Source of the DNA: Corallium rubrum
Lineage: Eukaryota > Cnidaria > Anthozoa > Scleralcyonacea > Coralliidae
Length of the DNA: 64,000 bases
Direction of reading: 5' to 3'
NCBI GenBank assembly: GCA_964035015.1
Contig: OZ035998.1
Span: 18,791,327-18,855,326, forward strand
How positions within the stretch are numbered: position 1 is the first letter of the stretch; each line of letters starts with the position of its first letter. Shown piece by piece: positions 60,301 through 61,699 of this stretch. The position numbers and the translations under genes were made by a program. Under the pieces are notes generated by a model, which saw only the letters and a program-made list of their open reading frames with translations, was not told the origin of the DNA and made no database searches.

Positions 60301-61430
60301 AGCACGATAGGTAATGAAGCCGGGGGCGGATTCAAGATTTTAGAAACCGGGCGTTTGAAGGCGAGCGTTGATGACGCGAGAATTCTGGAAGGGTCGGAGG
60401 GCATGCTCACAGGAAACATTTTCTAGTCATAAGTCTAAGAGATACTTCCAGAATTTTTGAATAGTTATGAATGAATGTTTAAAACATAATAGTAATAATA
60501 ATAATAATAACATTAACAACGTTTAAATAACATAAATAACATATTTCTTCTATATTGGAGTGTGTATATTGCCATATTGAGTGAGCTGTTGGCTTACATT
60601 ACTTAAGAATTAGAAAATGGCTATATAAACATGGATATAGACTGATGCAAACACGAAAATAAGTTGAGATAATTCGAAAGTTTATTTAAACACTCACACG
60701 AGTGTTTGCATCAGGTTATATAAACACAAGGCGTACATTTTCTATTTCTTTTATGAAATAAGACTAAGAAATGTGCCGTGACGTCACATCCGTGTTCGCA
60801 TAGCCTGATATAAACACCGTAACTTACCAATCACATTCTTCGTAAAACGCAATCTATTTTATAATTAAAAATTCTAAAATTATTGCCCATATGATGGGCA
60901 AGCAGGAAGATGTGAGTTTGGTTTACATATGTGCTTAAAAATTCTCTCAAACTTATTCGGATATAATAATTGTTTATCTTCGGTTTTCCTACTTACGGAT
61001 GACCATAGTAAAGGTTCCCAAGCACATATTTTGATTCAATGGCTGATTTTTTCTTTGAAACACGTCCATTGTAGTTATTAGAGGGAAGCAAGTTGACATT
61101 GAGAATAAATTAATTAAAGCCCCAGCTTTAGACAAAGTGGTGTTGAAAGTTTTCGAAAATATAATTAGGTACAATACAACTAATTTTGACAAATATCAAT
61201 TGCTCGCCCAGTCTCCTCCTTATTTGTGAAATGACGTGAAGCCTTTCCATTATTTTTCTGTTTTGCGTTTCTTGCAGACCGCTTCCAAAATCTCTGTTTT
61301 TGCCGTCCACCACCGACCGTTTTTATCATGTTCAGTGCCGAGTAGCCTTGAGCTCTTTGGCTGCGTTTCTCAAACAGTGGAGTTCATTTGTCTTGTTAGA
61401 GAACCACACATATATCAAGTTTATGGAAGG
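12302..61430 (+). CDS. SZT2: SZT2 (KICSTOR subunit), 5' portion, 23 exons, continues past window
   Basis: Span of a multi-exon gene whose joined exons give 646 complete codons plus two bases. SZT2 is a protein of about 3,400 residues in vertebrates. It scaffolds KICSTOR (with KPTN, ITFG2 and KICS2), which holds GATOR1 on the lysosome so that mTORC1 switches off when amino acids are scarce. What is seen: consecutive exon translations matching the N-terminal fifth of vertebrate SZT2 in the same order, including a YRISR block (exon 2), a von Willebrand A-like strand with ISDG (exon 8), VRLREGY (exon 14), QSFSS and [11 protein letters not shown] (exon 19), and QRWMH (exons 21-22). Every intron is GT-AG and the phases agree at all 22 junctions. 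No frameshift or stop interrupts the joined frame, so the gene is probably functional. Identity rests on remembered family sequence, not on a search. Exons 1, 10, 12 and 16 are the least certain. The last exon ends in phase 2, so coding continues beyond 64000. Confidence 0.88.
12329..14717 (+). other. SZT2 intron 1 with two foldback elements
   Basis: GTAATG to TTTTAG, 2,389 bases. 12650-12866 is bounded by ACTCAGAAATAACCT and AGGTTATTTCTGAGT. 12891-13221 is bounded by CAGTTTGCAGAGTATGGCAT and ATGCCATACTCTGCAAACTG. The remaining sequence shows no exon. Confidence 0.5.
12891..13221. mobile_element. MITE-like element with 20-bp inverted ends
   Basis: The ends CAGTTTGCAGAGTATGGCAT and the exact complement define a 331-bp unit, with GGCC / GGGC just outside. 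The interior has no open frame of note. Confidence 0.65.
14718..14840 (+). CDS. SZT2: SZT2 exon 2
   Basis: Acceptor TATTTTAG, donor GTGAGT, phase 0 to 0, 41 codons. The translation contains [18 protein letters not shown], the first strongly conserved SZT2 block (vertebrates have a K-x-YRISR-x(3)-AWF pattern). An in-frame TAG just upstream shows it cannot be the first exon. Confidence 0.85.
14890..15275. repeat. Degenerate minisatellite, left block
   Basis: About 17-20-base units of the type CAGAACGTAGCGTAACTTCT, each with several changes, run through this stretch. The same units resume at 16530-16905, so the array was split by the foldback between. Confidence 0.75.
15584..16529. mobile_element. 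946-bp foldback element, arms about 460 bp
   Basis: The left arm (15584-16046) and right arm (16075-16529) are near-perfect complements separated by about 28 bases; ends AATAGACCTTTTCGATAATT and AATTATCGAAAAGGTCTATT. No transposase is encoded. A second, truncated copy starts near 63877. It sits inside a minisatellite. Confidence 0.85.
16530..16905. repeat. Degenerate minisatellite, right block
   Basis: Continuation of the units at 14890-15275 (AGAACGTAGCGTAACTT variants, some with ATCAGAACG). Confidence 0.75.
17470..17793 (-). pseudogene. Penelope-type GIY-YIG endonuclease fragment, left arm
   Basis: The frame 17543-17770 reads [18 protein letters not shown] followed by [11 protein letters not shown] and GRHAKEAHG. 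The VVY..(CxxC)..YVG..R(x)n EH pattern is the Penelope type of GIY-YIG nuclease, with the CxxC inserted between the GIY-like and YIG-like strands. It is cut off at the palindrome centre, so it is not a full enzyme. Confidence 0.8.
17808..18070 (+). pseudogene. Penelope-type GIY-YIG endonuclease fragment, right arm
   Basis: Mirror copy of the left-arm fragment with few changes; the EH of the left arm reads EY here (VDEYK), and the frame ends at KCFSLKN followed by a stop. Truncated and without the upstream reverse transcriptase. Confidence 0.8.
18310..18345 (+). ncRNA. Degenerate hammerhead-ribozyme-like motif after the PLE arm
   Basis: TTGATAA is followed by a stem GATGT / ACATC with loop TATGATG and then GAAAC. 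A hammerhead needs CUGANGA, stem II, then GAAA; here the first box is off at two positions. Hammerheads are known in the terminal repeats of Penelope-like elements, which makes the resemblance meaningful. Self-cleavage is unlikely with this core. Confidence 0.35.
18372..20200 (-). pseudogene. CR1/L2-like LINE reverse transcriptase, broken
   Basis: Read on the minus strand, in order: [11 protein letters not shown], then [20 protein letters not shown] and [17 protein letters not shown] (RT blocks 0-2) up to about 19800; [13 protein letters not shown] (block 4) and FADD (block 5 catalytic pair) at about 19320-19200; KCKVLRVGR and DLGVSI..LSWNDHV at 19116-18850; and the C-terminal [19 protein letters not shown] tail ending near 18372. 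Stops, frameshifts and an AT-rich insertion (about 19440-19740) break it. No endonuclease domain remains. Confidence 0.85.
20415..20560. repeat. Palindromic element
   Basis: Arms GGGGGAAACATTGCACTGTT / AACAGTGCAATGTTTCCCCC around TGACGTCAACAACGAAGAGG, with outer TCACGTGTTGTTCAAC / GTTGTTCACGTGA. Confidence 0.75.
20881..21020. repeat. Palindromic element
   Basis: Outer arms CTTGTTGACT / AGTCAACAAG and inner arms GAAACATCG..TTTTACGG / CCGTAAAACTCGATGTTTC; the centre is CCCGGG-like (GGGCTAAAGCCCCCGGG). The GAAACATCGAG motif also occurs in the 42.8 kb palindrome. Confidence 0.75.
21490..21790. mobile_element. tRNA-derived SINE as an inverted pair
   Basis: The outer arms CATGTTCTAGGGAT / ATCCCTAGAACATG, then ACCAAACCGGGACCAGTTGCG and its complement. 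The right part contains a tRNA-like sequence (21623-21693); the left arm carries the 3' half of the same tRNA in reverse (GGAATTGAACCC). A second copy of the right half lies at 51407-51590. Confidence 0.8.
21623..21693 (+). repeat. tRNA-like head of SINE (anticodon loop CTAGAAT)
   Basis: The D-stem GCTC/GAGC, anticodon stem TTGCA/CGCAA (4 of 5 pairs), a T-arm with wobbles and a partial acceptor stem can be drawn. The AGA anticodon would mean serine, but the long variable arm of tRNA-Ser is absent. Best read as a tRNA-derived SINE promoter, not a working tRNA. Confidence 0.6.
22037..22198 (+). CDS. SZT2: SZT2 exon 3
   Basis: Acceptor TTCTAG, donor GTGAGT, 54 codons, phase 0. Contains EELEVLSVL and [18 protein letters not shown] followed by LDAS, matching the SZT2 region VPST-x-TFL..YRFV.LDLS. 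Confidence 0.9.
22862..22939 (+). CDS. SZT2: SZT2 exon 4
   Basis: Acceptor TTCAAG, donor GTTAGT, 26 codons, phase 0. [16 protein letters not shown] corresponds to the ILF-x-E-x-F..L..C..GLL block of vertebrate SZT2. Confidence 0.85.
23907..24006. repeat. (AT)n microsatellite, about 100 bp
   Basis: Nearly pure AT dinucleotides with a few ACAT interruptions at the left end. It directly abuts the inverted repeat at 24007-24214; another AT run follows at 24283-24342. Confidence 0.9.
24007..24214. mobile_element. Inverted PLE-like terminal fragments between AT runs
   Basis: The arms TTTGAATCCTAAAATGT and ACATTTTAGGATTCAAA, then CTCTGAGTTT..CGCCTCACG and GACGATCTTCAGGCAAC with complements. The right arm contains CTGAAGA followed by a foldable stretch and G(T)AAAAC, a hammerhead-like order. 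The central part pairs GACTCAGTTCGTTG with CAACGAACTGAGTC. Confidence 0.6.
24283..24342. repeat. (AT)n microsatellite, 60 bp
   Basis: Pure TA/AT dinucleotide run. Confidence 0.9.
24352..24448. repeat. Palindromic element
   Basis: Arms ACCGTTCTGTATCGGG / CCCGATACAGAACGG around CTGTATACAGACACGAGGCG. A related palindrome on the same CAGAACTG theme follows at 24757-24892. Confidence 0.7.
24757..24892. repeat. Palindromic element
   Basis: Arms CAGTGTCTGTAAATGTGATA / TATCACATTTACAGACACTG with outer CAGAACTGATAT / ATATCAGTTCTG and outermost AGTGTCTGT / ACAGACATT. Confidence 0.75.
24947..24975. repeat. (AT)n microsatellite, 29 bp
   Basis: Short AT run; the sequence after it (25030-25200) is half of the repeat family found complete at 43777-44222 (CTTTGAGAG, TGCCAACG, ATAGACACTTTA). 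Confidence 0.85.
25297..25389 (+). CDS. SZT2: SZT2 exon 5
   Basis: Acceptor TTTTAG after a T-rich tract, donor GTTAGT, 31 codons, phase 0. [19 protein letters not shown] follows the vertebrate PGS-x(3)-F.PEIYVTIQAY block. Confidence 0.85.
25985..26360. mobile_element. tRNA-derived SINE with inverted tRNA fragment and (AAT)n tail
   Basis: 25986-26017 is the 3' part of the tRNA in reverse (CAGGACTCGAACCCGC), followed by SINE tail (ACACAGCTTGTACAGCAAAC) in forward orientation. 26106-26338 is the main unit: GTTTAACTGGAAACTTACTG, a first tRNA-like segment (CCGAGCGGTTAAGACTCG), then the tRNA-like part at 26244-26316 and a tail in (AAT)n. The second locus is at 54225-54607. Confidence 0.8.
26244..26316 (+). 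tRNA. tRNA-Ala(AGC)-like cloverleaf inside SINE (probable pseudo-tRNA)
   Basis: 73 bases fold as a full cloverleaf: acceptor GTTCTAG / TTAGAGC (with two G-T wobbles), D-stem GCCC/GAGC (one mismatch), anticodon stem TCTGG / TCAGA, loop CTAGCAT with anticodon AGC, and a perfect T-stem GCGGG / CCCGC with loop TTCGAGT. Its repetition with SINE flanks at 54474-54546 shows that it is the promoter head of a SINE. Confidence 0.45.
26430..26642 (-). pseudogene. LINE C-terminal fragment
   Basis: [20 protein letters not shown] then KRSIFMHLL matches the W-N-x-L-P-x(2)-(I/F)R...S...FK..L tail typical of CR1/L2-like LINEs. It is joined to the SINE-tail motif (ACACAGCTTGTGCAGCAAAC) at 26620-26642. Confidence 0.7.
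26708..26870. repeat. Palindromic element
   Basis: Arms GCAATTTGGAAAAAAACATGC and its complement near 26835-26855 (GCATGTTTTTCCAAATTGC); the inner sequence pairs CTATCAAAATGGCAC/AGTGCTATTTGAG weakly. Confidence 0.65.
27000..29175. other. Rest of SZT2 intron 5: no exon seen
   Basis: Open frames such as 27588-27884 (98 codons, Lys-rich) show no recognised domain. One copy of the CGTCTGGCG hairpin motif family lies at 28200-28260. Confidence 0.45.
29176..29298 (+). CDS. SZT2: SZT2 exon 6
   Basis: Acceptor TTAAAG, donor GTATTG, 41 codons, phase 0. [17 protein letters not shown] is the VLVQGCLL-type strand; the rest (KLQQIENK) is helical and more variable. Confidence 0.85.
29610..30150. repeat. 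Pentanucleotide array with ordered variant domains
   Basis: From left to right: ACTCC-type units, TGTAC x4 (29721-29740), pure TGCAC x52 (29741-30000), TGTAC x5 (30001-30025), then CCTGC, CTCGG and CCTGC-type units. All shift by single bases while keeping the 5-base period. Long open frames on both strands here (LHCTA or AVQCS repeats) are by-products of the period. Confidence 0.95.
30180..30294 (+). CDS. SZT2: SZT2 exon 7
   Basis: Acceptor TTATAG, donor GTATAA, 38 codons plus one base (phase 1). Ends with [19 protein letters not shown] (the final G is completed in exon 8), matching the vertebrate G-x-[12 protein letters not shown] block. It lies just downstream of the CCTGC-rich end of a large pentanucleotide array. 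Confidence 0.88.
30641..30971. repeat. Cluster of palindromes rich in GGGAAAATT
   Basis: 30885-30971 has outer arms AATAACATGACTTGAGGGAA / TTCCCTCAAGTCATGTTATT and inner ATCGATTAAATTTCCC / GGGAAATTTAATCGGT. 30658-30810 repeats GAGGGAAA, GGGGAAAATTAGAAGACAA and complements. Confidence 0.75.
31017..31408 (+). mobile_element. 5S rRNA-derived SINE with (AAAT)n tail
   Basis: The 5' part contains GCCTGGTTA, then TACTTGGATGGGTGA and CTGGGAATA, the 3' half of 5S rRNA with its internal promoter boxes. It continues with GTGCTTCGAGG and AAAATCAACACCTA as in the other copies, then a different 3' part and an (AAAT)n tail from 31299. Confidence 0.8.
31299..31408. repeat. (AAAT)n microsatellite
   Basis: About 25 tetranucleotide units, ending in AATG variants; it is the SINE tail. 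Confidence 0.9.
31768..32110. repeat. Tandem repeat, about 110-bp unit, three copies
   Basis: Each unit has GAATAAAATCGTCTGG, GTTAGCCAGAATAAAATACT or a shortened version, then TCTTCA.(G/A)CTTCAAAG.GTTAA and the complementary TTAACACTTTGAGGCC. The units start near 31785, 31898 and 31993. Confidence 0.8.
32687..32822 (+). CDS. SZT2: SZT2 exon 8 (von Willebrand A-like strand)
   Basis: Acceptor AATAG, donor GTACAT; enters in phase 1 and leaves in phase 2. [15 protein letters not shown] and [18 protein letters not shown] match the SZT2 segment IVVITDGV..(P)..LL.QLRS.TV.CSFVQVG, a VWA-like fold with a D-G turn. One of the strongest matches in the window. Confidence 0.93.
33440..33886. repeat. MITE-like repeat left of the giant palindrome
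   Basis: Short palindromes: CACACACCGATTT / AAATCGGTGTGTG (33466-33527), GTCGTAAGAATCG / CGATTCTTACGAC (33532-33581). The same motifs occur to the right at 37900-38405, so related elements flank the palindrome on both sides. Confidence 0.7.
34503..34716. mobile_element. Insertion with 13-bp direct repeats inside the giant palindrome
   Basis: CATCTTGTTAATG lies on both sides (34490-34502 and 34717-34729). The insert has a 45-base lead beginning AAAAAATTGACG and then a palindrome whose arms contain GACTGCAGTC and GCAGCCGAAAGCTCG. The mirror copy sits at about 36946-37165 in the other arm. Confidence 0.8.
34941..35360. repeat. TAGTCTTAG minisatellite, left arm
   Basis: Units of TAGTCTTAGTCTTAGGACTA with internal palindromic TATATA; the mirror array is at 36311-36730. 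Confidence 0.95.
35508..35758. repeat. CCT-rich polypyrimidine tract, left arm
   Basis: Mixed CTCCTCCTCC and CTCCTCTTT units. The mirror purine tract is 35858-36180. These produce the long Pro/Leu or Gly/Glu/Arg open frames seen in several frames, none of which is a gene. Confidence 0.95.
35858..36180. repeat. AGG-rich polypurine tract, right arm
   Basis: Mirror of 35508-35758 but longer, so the two arms have diverged in copy number. Mirror-symmetric purine runs of this kind can form triplex DNA. Confidence 0.95.
36311..36730. repeat. CTAAGACTA minisatellite, right arm
   Basis: Complement of the left-arm array with a similar number of units in a slightly different variant order. Confidence 0.95.
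37785..38405. repeat. Repeat-rich flank right of the giant palindrome
   Basis: Contains ATCCCCGAT, CGATCGGGGACAGG, TTACGACAAGTGAGAACC and, at the end, CAGAAATCGGTGTGTGTAACC, all matching or mirroring the left flank at 33440-33660. Confidence 0.6.
38406..39752. other. Rest of SZT2 intron 8: no exon seen
   Basis: Overlapping open frames at 38643-38948 and 38976-39242 have no recognised motif and no splice support. Left unannotated. Confidence 0.4.
39753..39834 (+). CDS. SZT2: SZT2 exon 9
   Basis: Acceptor TTGATAG, donor GTATGT. The first base completes Ser after exon 8. [19 protein letters not shown] matches vertebrate SFGHVPN.ELMKFIAMAT.G. The preceding intron (6.9 kb) holds the giant palindrome. 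Confidence 0.92.
39895..40258. repeat. Pentanucleotide array: ACATG, ACATC, GCATC, ACATC, GTTAC
   Basis: The 5-base period is kept throughout: ACATG/ACATC variants to 39958, GCATC about 30 units to 40111, ACATC variants to about 40185, then GTTAC about 13 units (40190-40255). Confidence 0.95.
40259..41262. mobile_element. Two tandem copies of a MITE, about 500 bp each
   Basis: Each copy begins TTCTTATTAACCGA, has a terminal palindrome (ACCGAGGTCT..GATATTT.TC), then TTTATTATATGGCATTTTGA and GTGTGACCTCGAGCGTGTGA, CAGATTGC, and TTTAGTTGCAAACAACA. Copy 1 is 40259-40775, copy 2 is 40776-41262. No transposase. Confidence 0.8.
41563..41745. repeat. Related palindromic element
   Basis: Arms CTTTACGGCAAAATTA / TAATTTTGCCGTAAAG, with outer TTATTAACCTCGCTTGG and CTGCTCGGTCAATAAG; the same family theme as 40259-41262. 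Confidence 0.7.
41917..41959 (+). CDS. SZT2: SZT2 exon 10
   Basis: Acceptor GTACAG, donor GTGAGT, 14 codons plus one base. Encodes [14 protein letters not shown], which is not conserved. Accepted because both splice sites are good and the phases link exon 9 to exon 11. Confidence 0.6.
42216..42417. repeat. (TTG)n microsatellite with TGA blocks
   Basis: About 200 bp of TTG units with blocks of TGATGATGA at 42246-42264 and 42385-42395. The poly-Leu/Met open frame through it is a by-product; the tract lies in SZT2 intron 10. Confidence 0.95.
42487..42576 (+). CDS. SZT2: SZT2 exon 11
   Basis: Acceptor TTCTAG, donor GTAAGA, phase 1 to 1. [15 protein letters not shown] corresponds to the vertebrate VYH.AFL.YSF.R helix. 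Confidence 0.85.
42808..42932. repeat. Palindromic element
   Basis: Arms AATGTCTGCTCCCGAGGGAA / TTCCCGAGGGATCAGACATT and inner GTTTTCTCG..GTCGAGGGAAACATCGAG. Confidence 0.75.
42938..43419. mobile_element. MITE copy 1 (25-bp ends), carrying a hairpin insertion
   Basis: Starts TTGTTATATAGCTAGAGTTT; shares most of its length with 50174-50580. Its right end is interrupted by the hairpin at 43335-43395, which duplicated AGTGAAACTCTAG. Confidence 0.85.
43335..43395. mobile_element. Tiny hairpin element with 13-bp direct repeats
   Basis: A 61-base insertion, CCTGCGTGCAG at the left and CTGCACGCAGG at the right, arms fully paired (then TCTCAGACCTCCC / GGGAGGTCTGAGA) with a short pyrimidine-rich loop. 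Flanks AGTGAAACTCTAG (43322-43334) and AGTGAAATTCTAG (43396-43408). The empty version of the site is in the copy at 50556-50580. Confidence 0.85.
43425..43690. repeat. Palindromic element
   Basis: Arms ATTATTCGCCGAAGGCGAG / CTTGAGGCGAATAATTG and inner GAATATCGGTGAATAATAACC / GGTTATTATTCGCCGATATTC. Confidence 0.75.
43777..44222. mobile_element. 446-bp foldback element
   Basis: Ends ACTTAAAGTGTCTATGAA / TTCATAGACACTTTAAAGT; arms share TGCCAACG, AGGAGCATGACAGGAGCA, CTTTGAGAGTT.ATAGCGCGAA. A half copy lies at 25030-25205. Confidence 0.8.
44230..45150. other. Rest of SZT2 intron 11: no exon seen
   Basis: No supported element or coding sequence before the weak acceptor of exon 12. Confidence 0.4.
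45161..45194 (+). CDS. SZT2: SZT2 exon 12 (34-nt micro-exon)
   Basis: Encodes [12 protein letters not shown]. Donor GTAAAC. The acceptor (AATAAAG) follows a T-rich tract but is weak. It converts phase 1 to phase 2, as exons 11 and 13 require, which is the main support. Confidence 0.55.
45491..45861 (-). mobile_element. 5S rRNA-derived SINE, most complete copy
   Basis: Read on the minus strand: GGTGGCGTGTGCTGTTAGCG, then AAGCCCGGTTAGACGGGG, TTAGTACTTGGATGGGTGAC and CTTGGGAATGACCCC (5S-like, with the promoter region), then GTGCTTCGAGGGTTTTTCGC, AAAATCAACACCTAA, GGCGGCTGCCTGGAGCGCC and CCCCTGGCTGCAAG. About 371 bp. Confidence 0.85.
45914..46021 (+). CDS. SZT2: SZT2 exon 13
   Basis: Acceptor TTTTCAG, donor GTAATT, phase 2 to 2. 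[12 protein letters not shown] matches the vertebrate P.L..RRKKH.EKE segment. A repeat with long inverted ends starts only about 10 bases after the donor. Confidence 0.8.
46031..47070. mobile_element. Element with about 165-bp inverted ends enclosing the TATTG array
   Basis: The left end 46031-46205 and right end 46885-47070 are inverted copies (AAAAATATGTAAAGT, GAATGCATGC, CATTGGTTTACAAAATAT and complements; outer CCACAGGGG / CCCCCTGTACC). It starts about 10 bases after the exon 13 donor. Confidence 0.75.
46508..46814. repeat. (TATTG)n pentanucleotide array, about 61 units
   Basis: Almost perfect, with a single C variant near 46519. Long VLYCI or IQYNT open frames in several frames result from the period. 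Confidence 0.97.
47071..49345. other. Rest of SZT2 intron 13: diverged foldback, no exon
   Basis: CATCACCAAGAATCGGAGGCT (47406) and CATCGGAGTTCCCCAGAGCC (48025), plus TTGGTGATGACCAGAAGAAT (48979), indicate inverted, partly overlapping repeats. No exon is supported. Confidence 0.4.
49350..49455. repeat. Palindromic element next to exon 14
   Basis: Arms GTTATTTTGAGGCCCCTCGG and GTGGCCTCAAAATAAC with inner GATATG..TTTATTCACC / GGTGAATAAATCACATATC. It ends about 20 bases before the exon 14 acceptor. Confidence 0.75.
49474..49532 (+). CDS. SZT2: SZT2 exon 14
   Basis: Acceptor AATTTAG, donor GTGGGT, phase 2 to 1. [16 protein letters not shown] matches vertebrate [12 protein letters not shown] almost residue for residue, and bridges exons 13 and 15 in phase. 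Confidence 0.92.
50174..50580. mobile_element. MITE copy 2 (25-bp ends), uninterrupted
   Basis: Ends TTGTTATATAGCTAGAGTTT(CGCTG) and complement. The interior includes AATTTCACTTCAACCAAACA and a palindrome AATTGAAAACTTATTGCC / GGCAATAAGTTCTCAATT. It keeps the intact right end that copy 1 lost to the hairpin. Confidence 0.85.
50803..50983. repeat. Pentanucleotide array: CTACA then CTGCA
   Basis: ACTAC units at 50803-50836, then ACTGC about 29 units to 50982. This is the same unit as the 29.7 kb array (TGCAC in another register). Confidence 0.95.
51273..51590 (+). mobile_element. tRNA-derived SINE, second copy, with palindrome in its left part
   Basis: 51276-51301 equals the left arm of 21490-21790 up to AAACCGGGACCA. 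51303-51390 is a palindrome (GAGTTCTGTATATATAATAA / TTATTATATATACAGAACTC). The tRNA-like part (51407-51477) and the 3' part (CGCAACTGGTCCCGGTTTGG) follow as in the first copy. Confidence 0.8.
51917..51990 (+). CDS. SZT2: SZT2 exon 15
   Basis: Acceptor ATTTAG, donor GTAAGT, phase 1 to 0. [19 protein letters not shown] matches vertebrate VKLVLLWKHN.RIEYVA.A. Confidence 0.93.
52235..52257 (+). CDS. SZT2: SZT2 exon 16 (23-nt micro-exon)
   Basis: Encodes AWPMAAIK between acceptor TTTTACAG and donor GTAAGT. The vertebrate protein continues APWPLEP at this point, so Trp-Pro is preserved. It carries phase 0 to phase 2, as exon 17 needs. Confidence 0.75.
52930..53190. repeat. Short inverted repeats
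   Basis: Contains CCGTCAGACGG, and ATAAATCCCTCCAAC / TTTGGAGGGTTTTAT pairs related to 7455-7600. No exon. Confidence 0.45.
53474..53566 (+). CDS. SZT2: SZT2 exon 17
   Basis: Acceptor TTTTAG, donor GTATAA, phase 2 to 2. [17 protein letters not shown] matches vertebrate TRVEV.MEG.YDILHDV. Confidence 0.9.
53672..53710 (+). CDS. SZT2: SZT2 exon 18
   Basis: Acceptor TTTCTAG, donor GTAAGT, phase 2 to 2. [13 protein letters not shown] corresponds to the vertebrate HVI..FWNTLQ.. helix. Only 105 bases separate it from exon 17, the shortest intron in the gene. Confidence 0.75.
53735..54210. mobile_element. Foldback element, about 475 bp
   Basis: Outer arms AGTGCCCATTCAACGAAATTTCACC / complement with changes (GGTGAAATTTCGTTGCATAAGC); inner CACACTGCATAATGACTTTT / GTAATTATGCAGTGTGATG. 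The CACACTGCATAATGACTT motif recurs at 62325. Confidence 0.7.
54225..54607. mobile_element. tRNA-derived SINE inverted pair
   Basis: 54225-54360 carries the tail and tRNA part in reverse (GTTAGTTGGTAATACTCAG, CGGGACTCGAACCCGC). 54365-54607 is the forward unit, with the same cloverleaf as at 26244 (54474-54546, anticodon AGC) and the tail ACACAGCTTGTACAGCAAAC. Confidence 0.8.
55565..55690. repeat. Palindromic element
   Basis: Arms GGTAACGTTTCCGAGCGTTT(TCGTATTGTTT) and complement around GGTAATGAACTGATTG. CAATACGAAA appears again at 55747. Confidence 0.8.
55845..56089. repeat. Two adjacent palindromes
   Basis: 55850-55958: TTAGTGATTAAATGTCCCC / GGGGAATACTTAATCACTAA around GAGGATTT..AAATCCTC. 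55960-56085: GTGGTTTTCCAGTAGGCGAA / CGCCTAGTGGAAAACAGCC. Confidence 0.75.
56090..56146. mobile_element. Tiny hairpin element, second copy, 9-bp direct repeats
   Basis: TAACCTGCGTGCAG at the left and CTGCACGCAGGCTA at the right with inner arms ACTTCAC / GTGAAGT and a pyrimidine-rich loop. CCATAAAGC flanks it on both sides (56081-56089 and 56147-56155). Same ends as 43335-43395 but a different, still paired, interior. Confidence 0.85.
56381..57290 (-). pseudogene. LINE 3' fragment
   Basis: The frame 56930-57289 reads [20 protein letters not shown], then [20 protein letters not shown] and KNAFL, the C-terminal tail of CR1/L2-like elements. The remainder, toward 56381, is LINE 3' sequence without a frame. 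5'-truncated. Confidence 0.75.
57674..57803 (+). CDS. SZT2: SZT2 exon 19
   Basis: Acceptor TTTTTAG, donor GTAAGA, phase 2 to 0. [19 protein letters not shown] and [11 protein letters not shown] match vertebrate L.HLQSFSS...(Y/F).LP.S...GVPLFYIPPGS, one of the clearest SZT2 signatures here. Confidence 0.94.
58395..59060. mobile_element. Foldback element, about 660 bp
   Basis: Arms pair AATGACGTTGAAAGTTCGGC with GCCGAACGTTCAACGACATT, TACGCAAATAAGGCACGTGATG with CATCACATGCCTATTTGCATA, and GATAAGGAAAGCAGAA with TTCTGCTTTCCTTATC; the outer ends (AACCCCAAGAATT / TTTTTGGGGTT) are weaker. Confidence 0.75.
59149..59177 (+). CDS. SZT2: SZT2 exon 20 (29-nt micro-exon)
   Basis: Acceptor TGTTACAG, donor GTAAGT. 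Encodes [10 protein letters not shown], continuing PVLSLQ of the vertebrate protein, and takes phase 0 to phase 2. Confidence 0.8.
59420..59605. repeat. Two copies of the CGTCTGGCGTTAGCCAGA motif repeat
   Basis: AAAATCGTCTGGCGTTAGAC at 59428 and ATAAAATCGTCTGGTGTTAG at 59536, each followed by CAGAATAAAATA.TAAAGA-type sequence. Same family as 31768-32110 and 28200. Confidence 0.8.
59774..59848 (+). CDS. SZT2: SZT2 exon 21
   Basis: Acceptor TTTTTTAG, donor GTACCC, phase 2 to 2. [18 protein letters not shown] matches vertebrate AQFA.YWKP.LS.D.N.W; the Trp codon is split with exon 22. Confidence 0.92.
59936..60215. repeat. Pentanucleotide array: GTGTT, GTGCT, GTGCG, GTGTG
   Basis: GTGTT x about 16 to 60016, GTGCT x about 15 to 60092, GTGCG x about 5 to 60120, GTGTG-type to 60141, then decayed units. 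It lies in the short intron between exons 21 and 22. Confidence 0.95.
60260..60310 (+). CDS. SZT2: SZT2 exon 22
   Basis: Acceptor TTTATAG, donor GTAATG, phase 2 to 2. [17 protein letters not shown] matches vertebrate QRW.H.HRL...LEHD. Confidence 0.9.
   Translation, partial: ATLDALSSHQYGFRAR
60311..61277. other. SZT2 intron 22: no exon seen
   Basis: An AATAAT run at 60490-60508 and one weak inverted pair (CACACGAGTGTTTGCATCAG with CTGATGCAAACACG near 60640-60712) are all I can support. Confidence 0.45.
61278..61430 (+). CDS. SZT2: SZT2 exon 23 (last one in the window)
   Basis: Acceptor CTTGCAG, donor GTAAAT, 51 codons, phase 2 to 2. PLPKSLFLP and [19 protein letters not shown] match vertebrate P.PKHLH.PG...(Y)..(V)QCR and DWSSFVLVE.YSYVKLL. 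I found no further exon to 64000. Confidence 0.92.
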
Positions 61431-61474
61431 GTAAATACCAAAGACTTGTATGTTATTAGTGTTTTCGGCTTGAG

Positions 61475-61694
61475 TTGGTAAAGTTTTTTCGTATGTTTTT
61501 GCTGTACAAGCTGTGGTAAGCTAAACTCAGAGAAAAACTCCACACGTACGGTTTGGCTAGTTCCCAGGTGTATAAATATCGAAAACAACCTTGGTCTACC
61601 ACCTGAGTTCCAGTAGCTCAATGGCGAGACTAGAGCGTCCGAGTTTAACTTGTGGCACTTTGTACAGCAAAAACATACGAAAAAACTTTACCAA
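61475..61694. mobile_element. Foldback with 33-bp exact ends holding a decayed SINE
   Basis: TTGGTAAAGTTTTTTCGTAT(GTTTTTGCTGTAC) and its exact complement bound 220 bp. Inside are SINE-like GAGTTCCAGTAGCTCAATGG and GCTGTACAAGCTGTG, so this may be a third, decayed inverted SINE pair. It begins 45 bases after the exon 23 donor. Confidence 0.7.
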
Positions 61695-61699
61695 AGACT

